A program made the translations under genes and the position numbers. Below, in pieces: positions 14,501-26,600 of a stretch of 64,000 nucleotides of DNA (positions within the stretch are counted from its first letter, which is position 1; every line of letters begins with the position of its first letter). Where the stretch lies: NCBI GenBank assembly GCA_024195265.1, contig JAJLRJ010000010.1, positions 34,054,176-34,118,175 on the forward strand, given 5' to 3'. Under the pieces are notes generated by a model that was given only the letters and a program-made list of their open reading frames with translations, did no database searches and was not told the DNA's origin. The stretch comes from Dendrophyllia cribrosa. Lineage: Eukaryota > Cnidaria > Anthozoa > Scleractinia > Dendrophylliidae.

Positions 14501-15497
14501 CGCACTCTTAAACGCGGCGGACACACAATTAACATTATTATTTCGTGAATGAAATATAAAGTTGAAAATGGTTTGAGATCGGATAATCATTTCCTCTTAC
14601 GTTGTAGACAATTAAACTAGCACTTTTGAAATGTGGACGTTCATCGAGAATACCGCGCGATCGGTTCATGCTTCTTGGGCAACACAAAAATGCATGAACA
14701 GAAATTTGTAACGTGGATAGACACAGTTGCAATCGAGTTTATTGTGTTGTGAAACTTCTTCAGACCTACAACACCTTCATTGAGAGTGGATTTCGTTTTA
14801 TTTCCACCATTAAAGAGAAAGTTATCACAATATATGATAATTTCAAAATATGGTATATTTTTCTTAAACTCTGACGTAAAAAATGTCATAATATAATTCT
14901 TTAAATTTTCATATAAATATACTTTTTCATTTACACTTGATTAGGAAATAATTCACAATAAATAAATAATTTTCAATAAAAAAGTGCTTTCATTCCCTTA
15001 TAATTTAAAATGTTGAGTTCCCAGCAACAAAAAACATCAAACAACAATTTGCAACTGGTAATGATGCAATGTTCTTATAGCAATAAATGCTATCAGCTTT
15101 ATAAAGGCAGTGTGAAATAGAAATTTGAAAGGGGCATGTTCGCGGCTTTGCGCATGTCTCAGCATCACATATTTCTTCTCTTTCCTTTTTGCCAAATCGC
15201 TTTTTAACCTGTCAAGTTTGCATGTGGCATCAAATTCCGACTTTTGAATCGAGTCTTGTTTTTAATCCGTAGAGCGGATCATTGAAACAATCAATAAAAT
15301 TAAATTTGCATTCATATACTTCATCAATTATTTAAATTTTGTACGGGGACAATGCAAAAACAAAAACTAACGCATGCGGAAAACCGTGAACATGTTTCTT
15401 TAAGAGGCACTTTATCATTACTATGGAAAATCAATAAATATTTAAACTGTCTTTCAGCCAGTCATCCTCCCCAAGAAGGACAGTTTTTGGGGAGTGG
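14501..15497. other. AT-rich non-coding stretch
   Basis: Only short frames of no recognisable composition are present (up to 82 codons). No tandem repeat or inverted repeat stands out. Confidence 0.4.
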
Positions 15498-15781
15498 TCA
15501 GTCCGACATGTTTTGGTCAGCTACTCTTGTTCTTTTTTGCCTCTTGTTCACGTGAGCCTGATACAGACTGTAAGTGGCATCCAGGACAGCCTTGATGGTC
15601 CTTAATTTCGTTCTCTCCCACTTAAGCGGCTTGACGTGCCTTGGTGGCGGCCCAGTTATTCCCTCCTCCTCTCCTTCACTTTCTTCGGAGGACAAAAAAT
15701 CGACAGCATTGTCAAGTGCTAGCAATGCTGTAATTTTTTCTTTGTCCTGTGGAGGTATTTGACTTTTCCACCATTTCTTTT
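15498..15781 (-). CDS. Orphan C-terminal exon, unknown acidic/basic protein
   Basis: A minus-strand frame begins after a plausible splice acceptor (GATATTTAG at about 15782-15790) and runs 94 codons to a stop. It starts KKWWKSQIPPQDKEK, continues into an acidic run (SSEESEGEEEG), then PPPRHVKPLKWERTKLRTIK and a lysine/arginine-rich end. The intron would be phase 1. The PLKWE...IKAVLD pattern looks like the C-terminal part of transposon-borne proteins seen in cnidarian genomes, but I cannot name the family. It lies between the CACAGGG terminus and the 217-bp satellite and may belong to that putative element. No further exon was found. Confidence 0.4.
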
Positions 15782-16264
15782 CTAAATATCAGTTTCTGAA
15801 GACCAAGAAAAATGGATTAAAAGCTGGGTACTGTTGCACAACAAATTACACACAACTTACAAAGATTTTGTTGCATGAAATTACATTTTGACAATCTGAG
15901 CGAAAGTCATTTCCAGAGCAACGTGAATTGGAAAACCATCAGTTGATGGTATTGTGTGGCTTTTGTTGTCATTATTCAGTTTTGCCATGATTATTTTGGC
16001 CGCCAAGACTCGTACCAGTGACAGTGTCTCTATTAATGTTAGTGTTAAAGTCTGATGTTATTGGTTGTGAGAATTCCATGTATGCTGTGCATATGTATGC
16101 TGATAGAAATCCATATATTTGTCATTGTAACTAATTAACTATCCATGTCTGATTTTCTTATCTATTGTTATTAATTTTCTTGGTGAGCTTTTGTCACTGT
16201 TCTACATTTAGCAACCTGCCACAATTAACTCCAGATATGTGCAGGTTGCTATGACATTTTGTTT

Positions 16265-19200
16265 TCTTATCCAAGAAAATATTTTAGAAAAAATCAAAGA
16301 TCATTGACACAAGCGCCATTTTTCCACTCAGAGATGGTTAAACAACATTGCCACTGCCCACTCAAAGATGGACGGCCGTTACTTGTGTCAATAAACGTTG
16401 TTAGGTTTATCAAAATATTTTCTAACGACATCCTACTCAAATTCGCAACTCGATATAGCTATCATTGTCGGTTTTGTTGTTGTCTCTTTCGCGACGGATT
16501 TTAGAAAAATCAAAGATCATTGACACAAGCGCCATATTTTCCACTCAGAGATGGATAAACAACATTGGCACTGTCCACTCAAAGATGGACGGCCGTTACT
16601 TGTGTCAATGAACATTGTTAGGTTTATCAAACTATTTTCTAACGACATCCTACTAAAATTCGCAACTCGATATAGCAATCATTGTCGGTTTTATTGTTGT
16701 CTCTTTCGCGACGGATTTGAGAAAAATCAAAGATCATTGACACAAGCGCCATTTTTTCCACCCAGAGATGGATAAACAACATTGGCACTGTCCACTCAAA
16801 GATGGACGGCCGTTACTTGTGTCAATGAACGTTGTTAGGTTTATCAAAATATTTTCTAACGACATCCTACTCAAATTCGCAACTCGATATAGCAATCATT
16901 GTCGGTTTTATTGTTGTCTCTTTCGTGACGGATTTGAGAAAAATCAAAGATCATTGACACAGGCGCCATTTTTTCCACTCAGAGATGGATAAACAACATT
17001 GGCACTGTCCACTCAAAGATGGACGGCCGTTACTTGTGTCAATGAACGTTGTTAGGTTTATCAAAATATTTTCTAACGACATCCTACTCAAATTCGCAAC
17101 TCGATATAGCAATCATTGTCGGTTTTATTGTTGTCTCTTTCGCGACGGATTTGAGAAAAATCAAAGATCATTGACACAAGCGCCATTTTTTCCACTCAGA
17201 GATGGATAAACAACATTGGCACTGTCCACTCAAAGATGGACGGCCGTTACTTGTGCCAATGAACGTTGTTAGGTTTATCAAACTATTTTCTAACGACATC
17301 CTACTCAAATTCGCAACTCGATATAGCAATCATTGTCAGTTTTATTGTCGTCTCTTTCACGACGGATTTGAGAAAAATCAAAGATCATTGACACAAGCGC
17401 CATTTTTTCCACTCAGAGATGGATAAACAACATTGGCACTGTCCACTCAAAGATGGACGGCCGTTACTTGTGCCAATGAACGTTGTTAGGTTTATCAAAC
17501 TATTTTCTAACGACATCCTACTAAAATTCGCAACTTGATATAGCAATCATTGTCGGTTTTGTTGTTGTCTCTTTCGCGACGGATTTTAGAAAAATCAAAG
17601 ATCATTGACACAAGCACCATTTTTTTCACTCAGAGATGGATAAACAACATTGGCACTGTCCACTCAAAGATGGACGGCCGTTACTTGTGTCAATGAACGT
17701 TGTTAGGTTTATCAAAATATTTTCTAACGACATCCTACTCAAATTCGCAACTCGATATAGCAATCATTGTCGGTTTTGTTGTTGTCTCTTTCGCGACGGA
17801 TTTTAGAAAAATCAAAGATCATTGACACAAGCGCCATTTTTTCCACTCAGAGATGGATAAACAACATTGGCACTGTCCACTCAAAGATGGACGGCCGTTA
17901 CTTGTGTCAATGAACGTTGTTAGGTTTATCAAAATATTTTCTAACGACATCCTACTCAAATTCGCAACTTGATATAGCAATCATTGTCGGTTTTATTGTT
18001 GTCTCTTTCGCGACGGATTTGAGAAAAATCAAAGATCATTGACACAAGCGCCATTTTTTCCACTCAGAGATGGATAAACAACATTGGCACTGTCCACTCA
18101 AAGATGGATGGCCGTTACTTGTGTCAATGAACGTTGTTAGGTTTATCAAAATATTTTCTGACATCCTACTCAAATTCGCAACTCGATATAGCAATCATTG
18201 TCGGTTTTGTTGTTGTCTCTTTCGCGACGGATTTTAGAAAAATCAAAGATCATTGACACAAGTGCCATTTTTTCCACTCAAAGATGAATAAACAACATTG
18301 GCACTGTCCACTCAAAGATGGACGGCCGTTACTTGTGTCAATGAACGTTGTTAGGTTTATCAAAATATTTTCTAACGACATCCTACTCAAATTCGCAACT
18401 CGATATAGCAATCATTGTCGGTTTTGTTGCTGTTTCTTTCGCGACGGATTTTAGAAAAATCAAAGATCATTGACACAAGCGCCATTTTTTCCACTCAGAG
18501 ATGGATAAACAACATTGGCACTGTCCACTCAAAGATGGACGGCCGTTATTTGTGTCAATGAACATTGTTAGGTTTATCAAAATATTTTCTAACGACATCC
18601 TACTCAAATTCGCAACTCGATATAGCAATCATTGTCGGTTTTGTTGTTGTCTCTTTCGCGACGGATTTTAGAAAAATCAAAGATCATTGACACAAGCGCC
18701 ATTTTTTCCACCCAGAGATGGTTAAACAACATTGGCACTGTCCACTCAAAGATGGACGGCCGTTACTTGTGTCAATGAACGTTGTTAGGTTTATCAAAAT
18801 ATTTTCTAACGACATCCTACTCAAATTCGCAACTCGATATAGCAATCATTGTCGGTTTTGTTGTTGTCTCTTTCATGACAGATTTTAGAAAAATCAAAGA
18901 TCATTGACACAAGTGCCATTTTTTCCACTCAGAGATGGATAAACAACATTGGCACTGTCCACTCAAAGATGGACGGCCGTTACTTGTGTCAATGAACATT
19001 GTTAGGTTTATGAAAATATTTTCTAACGACAATCCTACTCAAATTCGCAACTCGATATAGCAATCATTGTCGGTTTTGTTGTTGTCTCTTTCGCGACGGA
19101 TTTTAGAAAAATCAAAGATCATTGACAGAAGCGCCATTTTTTCCACTCAAAGATGGATAAACAACATTGGCACTGTCCACTCAAAGATGGACGGCCGTTA

Positions 19201-19530
19201 CTTGTGTCAATGAACGTTGTTAGGTTTATCAAAATATTTTCTAACGACATCCTACTAAAATTCGCAACTCGATATAGCAATCATTGTCGGTTTTATTGTT
19301 GTCTCTTTCGCGACGGATTTGAGAAAAATCAAAGATCATTGACACAAGCGCCATTTTTTCCACTCAGAGATGGATAAACAACATTGGCACTGTCCACTCA
19401 AAGATGGACGGCCGTTACTTGTGTCAATGAACGTTGTTAGGTTTATGAAAATATTTTCTAACGACATCCTACTCAAATTCGCAACTCGATATAGCAATCA
19501 TTGTCGGTTTTGTTGTTGTCTCTTTCGCAT
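16265..19530. repeat. 217-bp satellite, ~15 copies
   Basis: The unit is 217 bp (for example starts at 16551, 16768, 16985, 17202). It includes ATGGATAAACAACATTGGCA, GATGGACGGCCGTTACTTG and CTAACGACATCCTACTCAAA. Copies are very similar, with a few substitutions and a small deletion in the copy near 18160. Because 217 is 3n+1, each copy shows a 74-codon frame whose stop overlaps the next copy's ATG (ATGGATAA). The repeated protein is therefore a by-product, not a gene. The last copy is truncated after CTCTTTCGC. Confidence 0.95.
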
Positions 19531-20517
19531 AATACATACAACATTCAGTACTTAAAACTGACTTATTTTGAGACAACAATACTAATTATTATGTATAGCG
19601 AAGGTAACTGAAACTCATTTGCAATGACCATACATGTACATGTATTTGTGAAAGTTGCTTGGTTTATCAAAAAGAAAAATACTAGACTGTATCATTTAAG
19701 ATCTACATTGTAAGATCACCAAATGAGATACATGTAAACATCCTTCCTTCTGCTCAAATGTGAATAAACGGCTTTGAAATTATGATAATGAATGTAAGCT
19801 TACAGTGTATGTCAGAAATAAAAAAATACATGGAAAGCATTCAATACATAAAATTATTGTACATAAAAAGCATTCAATACTCCTTTACAAGTACTTACTC
19901 TATTAACCATAATTAAGAACTGTTTGTAGTGTGCATTTACTGTTCCAGCCTCCAGAACGTTAATTTAAAATGGTGAATTTCAACACGAATCAAGCTACAG
20001 CTGTAGGGAGGTTTGAGCCTATAGCCGGAGTAGAAAAGGCATTAAAACACGCTAAACGCTCGCGGCTTACAAATCATTTGTTGTTTCTGATTTAAATAAA
20101 CTACATGTATACGAGGAAGCATAAAAAGTGTAGGCGAGCATGTTTTAAAATAGCAAATGAAACAAATTTACAAACACATCGAACCTAGCCATCGAACCTA
20201 CCTTTGCAGCAACATCTTCGATCACTGCAGGCGGCCATAATGAAAATATGACTCCATAAGCTGATGAAATGGAAGAAAAATATGCATATCCAGCGCAGAT
20301 ACGTTGAAACAATATTATAAGGTGACAAACTGAGCTTATAAAGCGAGACGATAACTTTCTAATCCCTTCAAATGCTTCAGATTTAAAAACTAAATGTACA
20401 TGTACAGACTCGAGCTCGAAGGTTCGCCGTTGAAAAGTGAAAAGAGCGCCAATAACTCGAACAGCCCGCCGGGAAGAACTCCATTTGCGCATGACTAAAC
20501 CGTACTCAACCTCTCCC
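19531..20517. other. Unique DNA between satellite and transposon
   Basis: AT-rich sequence without recognisable genes. A 115-codon minus-strand frame at 20145-20492 has no motif I recognise and is not called. Confidence 0.4.
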
Positions 20518-20523
20518 GGCCAC
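20518..20523. repeat. Target-site duplication GGCCAC (left)
   Basis: Identical to 28103-28108, directly abutting the inverted repeat terminus. Confidence 0.9.
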
Positions 20524-20995
20524 TATGGTTGCCGAAATGTAGCAAAATTCGAAAGTATTTATATGCATTCAATATTTCATACATATTGGAAACAAAACCT
20601 CCATTAGTTCGATTTTATGCCATATTTCTTTGATTCTTTTAAGTATTTGATAAATTATGCCGTTTGTTGTTTGACAATTTCACCAATATCATTTGATAAA
20701 TTATTCATTCGATAATTTAGTACAAATCCATTCGATAATTTACTACAATATTCATTTGATGATTTACTACAATATTCATTGGATAATTTACTACAATATT
20801 CATTCGATAATTTACCACAATATTCATTTGATAATCTAGTACAAATCCATTCGATAATTTACTACAATATTCATTTGATGATTTACTACAATATTCATTT
20901 GATAATGTACTACAATATTCATTCGATAAACGTCTGTTTTCATTCGATCCCGCACGTGACCGACTCCCCCATATTAGGACAAGAAGGCCTGGTTT
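20524..20995 (+). repeat. Left terminal inverted repeat with ~23-bp subterminal repeats
   Basis: This stretch matches 27640-28102 in reverse orientation with only a few differences. Its inner part (about 20700-20935) consists of some ten tandem 23-26 bp units of the type ATTCGATAATTTACTACAAT. These look like multiple transposase-binding sites. The innermost part, CCCGCACGTGACCGACTCCC with a CACGTG E-box, precedes the transposase start codon and probably contains its promoter. Confidence 0.9.
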
Positions 20996-21011
20996 CTTAG
21001 GCTCTTTCAAA

Positions 21012-22481
21012 ATGGCGGAGATTGAGTGGGAAAGTATTGCGCCCTGTCTGCTCAATTTGCTAGAAAAATGTGAGCTAGGCTTCGAAGAAGCCACCTATCC
21101 CATTGCCGCCAATGTATTTAATGGTGTTGAGCTAGCCCTGCCCGTTATTCGTTATATTGCGGATAGCGCCGATGAACGGCAGCCTTTGTTTGTAGAACTT
21201 TGCGAATGTTTCGGCGAGATTCATCGATACTTGTGGCAGCAAGTTGTCGAGATTGGAAGAAGGACAACAAGTGCAGTAGATTTGGGAGTACCATCCACTT
21301 CAAGAAATGGGTGTGGGAGGCCCGTCTTCAATATACCAGCAATTGTTCTCGAGGAATTGAGAGGTATTGGTTTTACGTGGTCGGATATTGCGAAGATGCT
21401 CAATGTTTCTCGTTGGACAATTAACAGACGTGTAAAGGAGTATGGCATCGAAGGTCTTTCCAAGTTTTCAGACATAACAGACGCAGAACTGGATCACATA
21501 ATCGAAGATTACATCTCACGACATGGACCTACCACTAGGCAGTCATATCTTATCGGGCACATAAGATCTCTTGGGCTTCGAGTCCAGCGTGACCGCGTCA
21601 GGGCAAGTTTAACTAGGGTGGATCCGGAAAACACTGCTCTTCGCTGGGCATGTGTGATAACAAGGCGAGTTTATAGCGTTCCTTGGCCGAATTCTTTGTG
21701 GCACATCGATGGTCATCACTCCCTCATCCGCTGGGGGTTTGTTGTCCACGGATGTATCGATGGCTTTTCTCGTATGATAATATATTTGTACTGTGCCACG
21801 AACAACTACTCTAATACGGTTTTGAACTTGTTCCTGGAAGGGACAAGAGAATTTGGATGGCCCTCTCGTGTCCGTGGTGATCATGGCGGGGAAAACGTTG
21901 GTGTTGCTCGATGCATGACCCAAGTGAGAGGAGACAACAGAAGTAGCTTTATAGCAGGACCTTCAACAAGGAATCAGAGAATTGAAAGACTTTGGCGTGA
22001 GGTGTTTCGATGCGTGACTTTTCTGTTTTATTGTCTATTTTACTCTCTGGAAGACAATGGATGCCTCAATGTTAATGATCCCATTCACTTGTTTCTTTTA
22101 CATTATGTTTTCACACCCAGAATAAACTTCGCATTGAATGAATTTAAAGATGCTTCAAATTTGAGGCCTGTGCGCACTGAAAACAACTGGACCCCGTTGA
22201 GAATGTGGGTCAATGGCTCTGCTGTACGTAACAATGCTGACATTACAATGGTAGAAACAGAGGCAGAGCTTCAGCCTAATATAGACCTTTATGGTGTTGA
22301 CCCAGAAGGACCAGTACCTCTGGAAGAGCATGGGGCTGTAGAAGTTAATGAGGTTCAGAGCCCATTTTCCTCAGATGTGTTTCAGCAACTCAGGTTAGCC
22401 ATCAATCCCTTAAGAGAGTCACAAGCGTTTGGAGTTGACATTTACATGGATGCTTTAGACCTCTTGGAAAGGCTGCCATAA
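21012..22481 (+). CDS. IS3-like DD35E transposase
   Basis: This uninterrupted 489-residue frame would encode the protein that cuts and integrates the surrounding element. Residues ~103-150 form a helix-turn-helix region ([34 protein letters not shown]). An integrase-core (rve-like) domain spans about 222-340. The catalytic residues are visible as D233 in [11 protein letters not shown]290 in [10 protein letters not shown] and E325 in [11 protein letters not shown]. The D290 to E325 spacing gives the DD35E signature. The start at 21012 (TTTCAAAATGGCGGAG) lies just inside the left inverted repeat and is matched by a TTTCAAAATGGCG start on the other side. There is no frameshift or stop, so the gene may still be active. 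A poly(A) signal lies 270 bp downstream. Confidence 0.92.
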   Translation: MAEIEWESIAPCLLNLLEKCELGFEEATYPIAANVFNGVELALPVIRYIADSADERQPLFVELCECFGEIHRYLWQQVVEIGRRTTSAVDLGVPSTSRNGCGRPVFNIPAIVLEELRGIGFTWSDIAKMLNVSRWTINRRVKEYGIEGLSKFSDITDAELDHIIEDYISRHGPTTRQSYLIGHIRSLGLRVQRDRVRASLTRVDPENTALRWACVITRRVYSVPWPNSLWHIDGHHSLIRWGFVVHGCIDGFSRMIIYLYCATNNYSNTVLNLFLEGTREFGWPSRVRGDHGGENVGVARCMTQVRGDNRSSFIAGPSTRNQRIERLWREVFRCVTFLFYCLFYSLEDNGCLNVNDPIHLFLLHYVFTPRINFALNEFKDASNLRPVRTENNWTPLRMWVNGSAVRNNADITMVETEAELQPNIDLYGVDPEGPVPLEEHGAVEVNEVQSPFSSDVFQQLRLAINPLRESQAFGVDIYMDALDLLERLP

Positions 22482-23646
22482 AAGTCAGCAAAACTTTCAT
22501 GATAGCAGCAATAATTGAAGCAGTCACCCTTCATCTAATAAGTTACTGAAGTCCAAAATTTTGGTACAATAAGTCATCTACTGTACAAAGCGCGAATGAC
22601 CAACTCTATATGGACATAAAGAAGATGCAAATCCCTATTCTGTACACGTAATACACATGAAAAAAATTATCCATTCTGACTGTGGCTTGTTATTAACAGT
22701 TAGACATTTCATGATATTTAACTTTGAAAGCTTTGAACTTTGTCAATAGAATAAATTTATTCATCACATGACACGTGAGCAAGCATCACTTCTTATTACG
22801 TGCTTCTGGAACTCTTGGCCTGATAATTATTTTTCATGTGTATAATTAAATTAAACGGAATCTCAAGACTTTCCTTGTTTAATTTGGAATTGATTTGCAC
22901 TCGTGTGTTTTCAAAAAAGCTCCTGATACCCACGGCTGCAAATAAATTCCAAATTGAACTCGAAGTCGTATGATTACCTACACTCGTACAAAATTTTGTA
23001 ATGTCGAATTCATAGACTCTTTCCATTGAAATAAGATGAGTATGGAGGGAGGCCCAGTCAAACAGTGAAACTCATGTCTTCATTATCATATGTATTACAA
23101 AATTAACAGTAACAGCTTTAACAACTGTCTCTAAAATCTGAGAACATGTATTATAAACAACTGTTTCTCTAGTAGTTATGCCATTCATCAGATAGAGTAA
23201 ATGACAAAGGGAAAATGAATTACTTATGAAAAAAAAAAACAATTAACCAGACTTCAACTTTTCCCATCCTAATGAATTCTTTTTTGGATATTTGATATTT
23301 ACTATGTCTGAATCAGACATTTGTTAAACTAGGTGTACAAACCTTACATAATATTAAATAACAACAACAGAGTGTAAGGGTTTGCAATGTGTTGTGAAAG
23401 AACGTTCTTCAGGTTTACAGCTGAAATGTCTCTCTCGTGGTAACATTGCACCTCAGTGAAAAAGTGGAATCGCCTTTGTCATGTATTAACGGCTTTGAAT
23501 AATTCGTTTTCTCACTGTCAACAATAACAGTTTAAATATTGTAACTGAAACAAACTGTAGTAACAACCTTATCTTAAAAACTATGAGTACAAATGTTAGT
23601 TAATGGCTGCAAGTGTTCTCTTAAAAGTGTATGTGTACACTGTGAT
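22482..23646. other. Spacer between convergent transposon genes
   Basis: AT-rich 3' region shared by the two genes. It contains the palindromic poly(A) signal and no convincing reading frame. Confidence 0.6.
22749..22762. terminator. Palindromic bidirectional poly(A) signal
   Basis: GAATAAATTTATTC gives AATAAA on both strands at one point between the convergent genes. It is 270 bp after the transposase stop and about 890 bp after the HECT stop. Serving both genes is an inference. Confidence 0.5.
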
Positions 23647-26600
23647 CTAAGCAATCATAAACCCCTTTCCTTCAATTTCAATACATTTGTCAAATGATTC
23701 TTTGAACGCTGGGAAAGAGGTGTAACAAGTAGGGAGCTGTAGCTTCCAGAAGCAAGTGTTTGCTTTGGGATAAATAGCCCTTGGATCTCTTGTAAACCCG
23801 ATATTAATCTTTCTCTCTCCAAGAAAGGATGGGATGTACGGTGTCCCAGTGCAAAAATGGATAAATTCCTGCAGTGGGGTAAGTGCTTCTGGACCAAACT
23901 TGTTTCCTGGAATTTAATTGAACAGAACATTATTATTCGACAATTTTCCATACATTACAGTTTTCAAAATCTGATGGCAAAACATCCTTACACTGATATA
24001 CTGTGGAATTAAAGCCATTTGTAAAAGGTTTCATAGTAATAATTATAGTGTGCTGAGTCACAAACTATAACACAAAGGTGTATAGTACTTCCAATCTGCA
24101 GGTGCCCTTTCCATAAGCAGTTATTTGGTGGGGTCTCATGGGTGACCACTTAATATATAGGTTTCACCAAAATTAATGCTATACAGTGGAGTTGTAAACG
24201 AATAACTGTCCCATATACTCTAGTTTAGATAATTGCTGTACCTTCAGCTCTAACTCCAAGGTTGGCAACATATGCCTTAAGAAACTCCAAGGCCCTTTCT
24301 TGACTAGCACTAAGTGAGGTGTCATCTTCAACCACAATCAGATTTTGCACTGCTTCAGCTGAGGGGGTTGCTTCAATCTTCTTTGTAAACACCAATGGAG
24401 AGATGCACGGATGACTCTTTAGGAATGATGTCTTCAATTTCATTTTTTCTCTTCATAATTACTTGCTGCAGTAAGATCTTCTGTACAGCCTTATGTCTGT
24501 TATCCTCTTGCAGCCTGACCACTCCACAATCGTCAAGAAGGTCCAGAACAGCAGGGTTCTCAATCTTCAACTTTGGCAGCTCATCATTAGAAGCTTTTAA
24601 AATGAAAGATATTGTTTCTCTAACATCAATATCTGGGATATCTTCAATACTAGTATTGATAAGGGCTTTGTCCAAATCATGTGTTTCCACGTATGTTACA
24701 ACAGCGGGAGACATCCAGATAAATCCCTGCCCTCCATGCAAAACTGAATGTGCCACTATTTTTCCAGCAATTATAAATGCACCATCATCAAGGAGGTCCC
24801 AATTATGTACTGGAATCAAATGGTCTACATCTCCAGTAAAAAGCAAAGAGCCACTAACTTCTCGTTCTACCAATGATGTCATGGCCAAGTGCATAAACTC
24901 TCTTGTGGGTCCCCCAGCATCAGCACCCAATTCTTTAAGTGTACCTGCTTCAAATGTGACATTAGGTCTTTTCTTGAGATCATTTATACTTGCTCTTTTA
25001 TAGATCAATGCCACTTGCTTGAAGAAGTCAGCTTCTCTTTTTACATGGATTGGGTAGTCTTGTCCTGAATTGTCTGCTATTTTTTCTTGAAAGGTAGATA
25101 GGACAATCTTTGGTCTGCAGGCAGCTGTACATTTCCCAGTCGGCAAGGCTGGTTTCTGGACTGATTCCTTGGCTGAAAAAATATTAACAAAACGAACATT
25201 TTGGTAAACTGGAAACTTTATTACAAGAATACAGTATGGTCAAACACAGTCAGACAACCAAACTTAAATTGTTCAGGAACCAAGAGGGATGCAAACAGAT
25301 AGTCATATCTTAAGAGGGTAACAGTAAGATGACTAAACTTGGACTAAGTTGTCTATAATGACTGAGGCAACCAAGTCTGACACAACCTCTACTCATGACC
25401 ATTTAAAATAGCATTCTGTTACATGCATGAATGAGGTGGCTCATTAGAGCCAATGAGGGGTCCTCAAGATCTTTAAATATGGGGAGGTACAAACAGGAAG
25501 GGGATGAGGGGTTTATTGGGGTTAAATTGTTACCAAAAAATGGGTTAGGGGTTAGGGTTAGGGTTAAAACTTAACAACCACCCTTGTCCAATACTCCGAC
25601 AAATTTATGCATGGCATTCTTAAATTTCTTATTGTTTTGCTTCGTTCTTTATTGTTATGCTTTTGTACAGTATTGTTATCTGAAGTCAATACAATGCCAT
25701 GCATAAATTTGTCGGAGAATTGGACAACCCTCTAACAACATACATTGTACACCATAACATCTTGAGACCCAAACAGAAACCCAAACAATCCCATGACAAA
25801 CTCCAATGGTACTAAATGAAATGCAATGCAATTTTCTATTTGCAACCTTGACAAAAATTATATTAGATTCCAACTATATAATCCAAGAACCCATGAAAGT
25901 AGAGGTAAAATTGTCTTACAAGATCCCCTAATTTCCAAATCATTAAATTCAACCACCCTTAACTCTTGTACCTCCAGGCCATTTAGATCCTGAGAACCCC
26001 TCCCCCGCTGCCATTTTTCCTTGGCTTTGCCCATGTAATGCATATCACAGCTATACTATTGACAAATTTTTTTACCTTTATCATCACTGAGAACCATGTC
26101 AACTGCGTCATGTAAATCAATAGAGTCTTTAACAACTTGGTGAAGATAGCATTCAGAGTGAGTTGGAAACATCAACTTCAGACTGTTCATTATCTTATTA
26201 TCATCATCATCATCACCTTTATCATCCAACATCTGAGACTCTGATGAAACCTTTGTAATAACAACATCAGGTGTTGCATTACAGCTATTGAGGCTCTCTT
26301 CATCCTTTGAGTTATTACTGATGTATTCAATTACATCCCTGTTCTTGTTGAGTCTAACATATATGGCACCCTGTCCAGCCAGTGATTTGAGTTGTTTATA
26401 CCCAATCTCCTGTCCCTTCTTGAAGGCAGGTGTTGAAACTTTCTTGCCTTTGACTTTTACAAAATCAAAGTCTCCACACTGAAGAGCCCCCATCCTGGTA
26501 ATTAGAACCTCCTTAATGCATTCCCTTATTGACATCTCATCTGCATTGGTTAATATGTCAACCATGCCAGTACAGCAGACATCTGCATCTGTCTTTGAGT

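Noticed and set aside
16551..19555. A family of tandem 74-aa genes
   Set aside because: Frames are by-products of a 217-bp satellite; copies with frame-breaking changes are just as well preserved as satellite DNA.
20717..21094. 125-codon minus-strand frame in the left inverted repeat
   Set aside because: Composed of the subterminal ATTCGATAATTT repeats; antisense shadow of the transposon end.
21221..21923. Minus-strand frames opposite the transposase
   Set aside because: Antisense shadows of the DDE coding sequence.
24395..25003. 202-codon plus-strand frame
   Set aside because: Antisense shadow of HECT exon 4, whose frame shows clear HECT motifs.
25545..25564. Telomeric TTAGGG repeat
   Set aside because: Only about three units inside an intron of the HECT gene; too short to mean a telomere or fusion.
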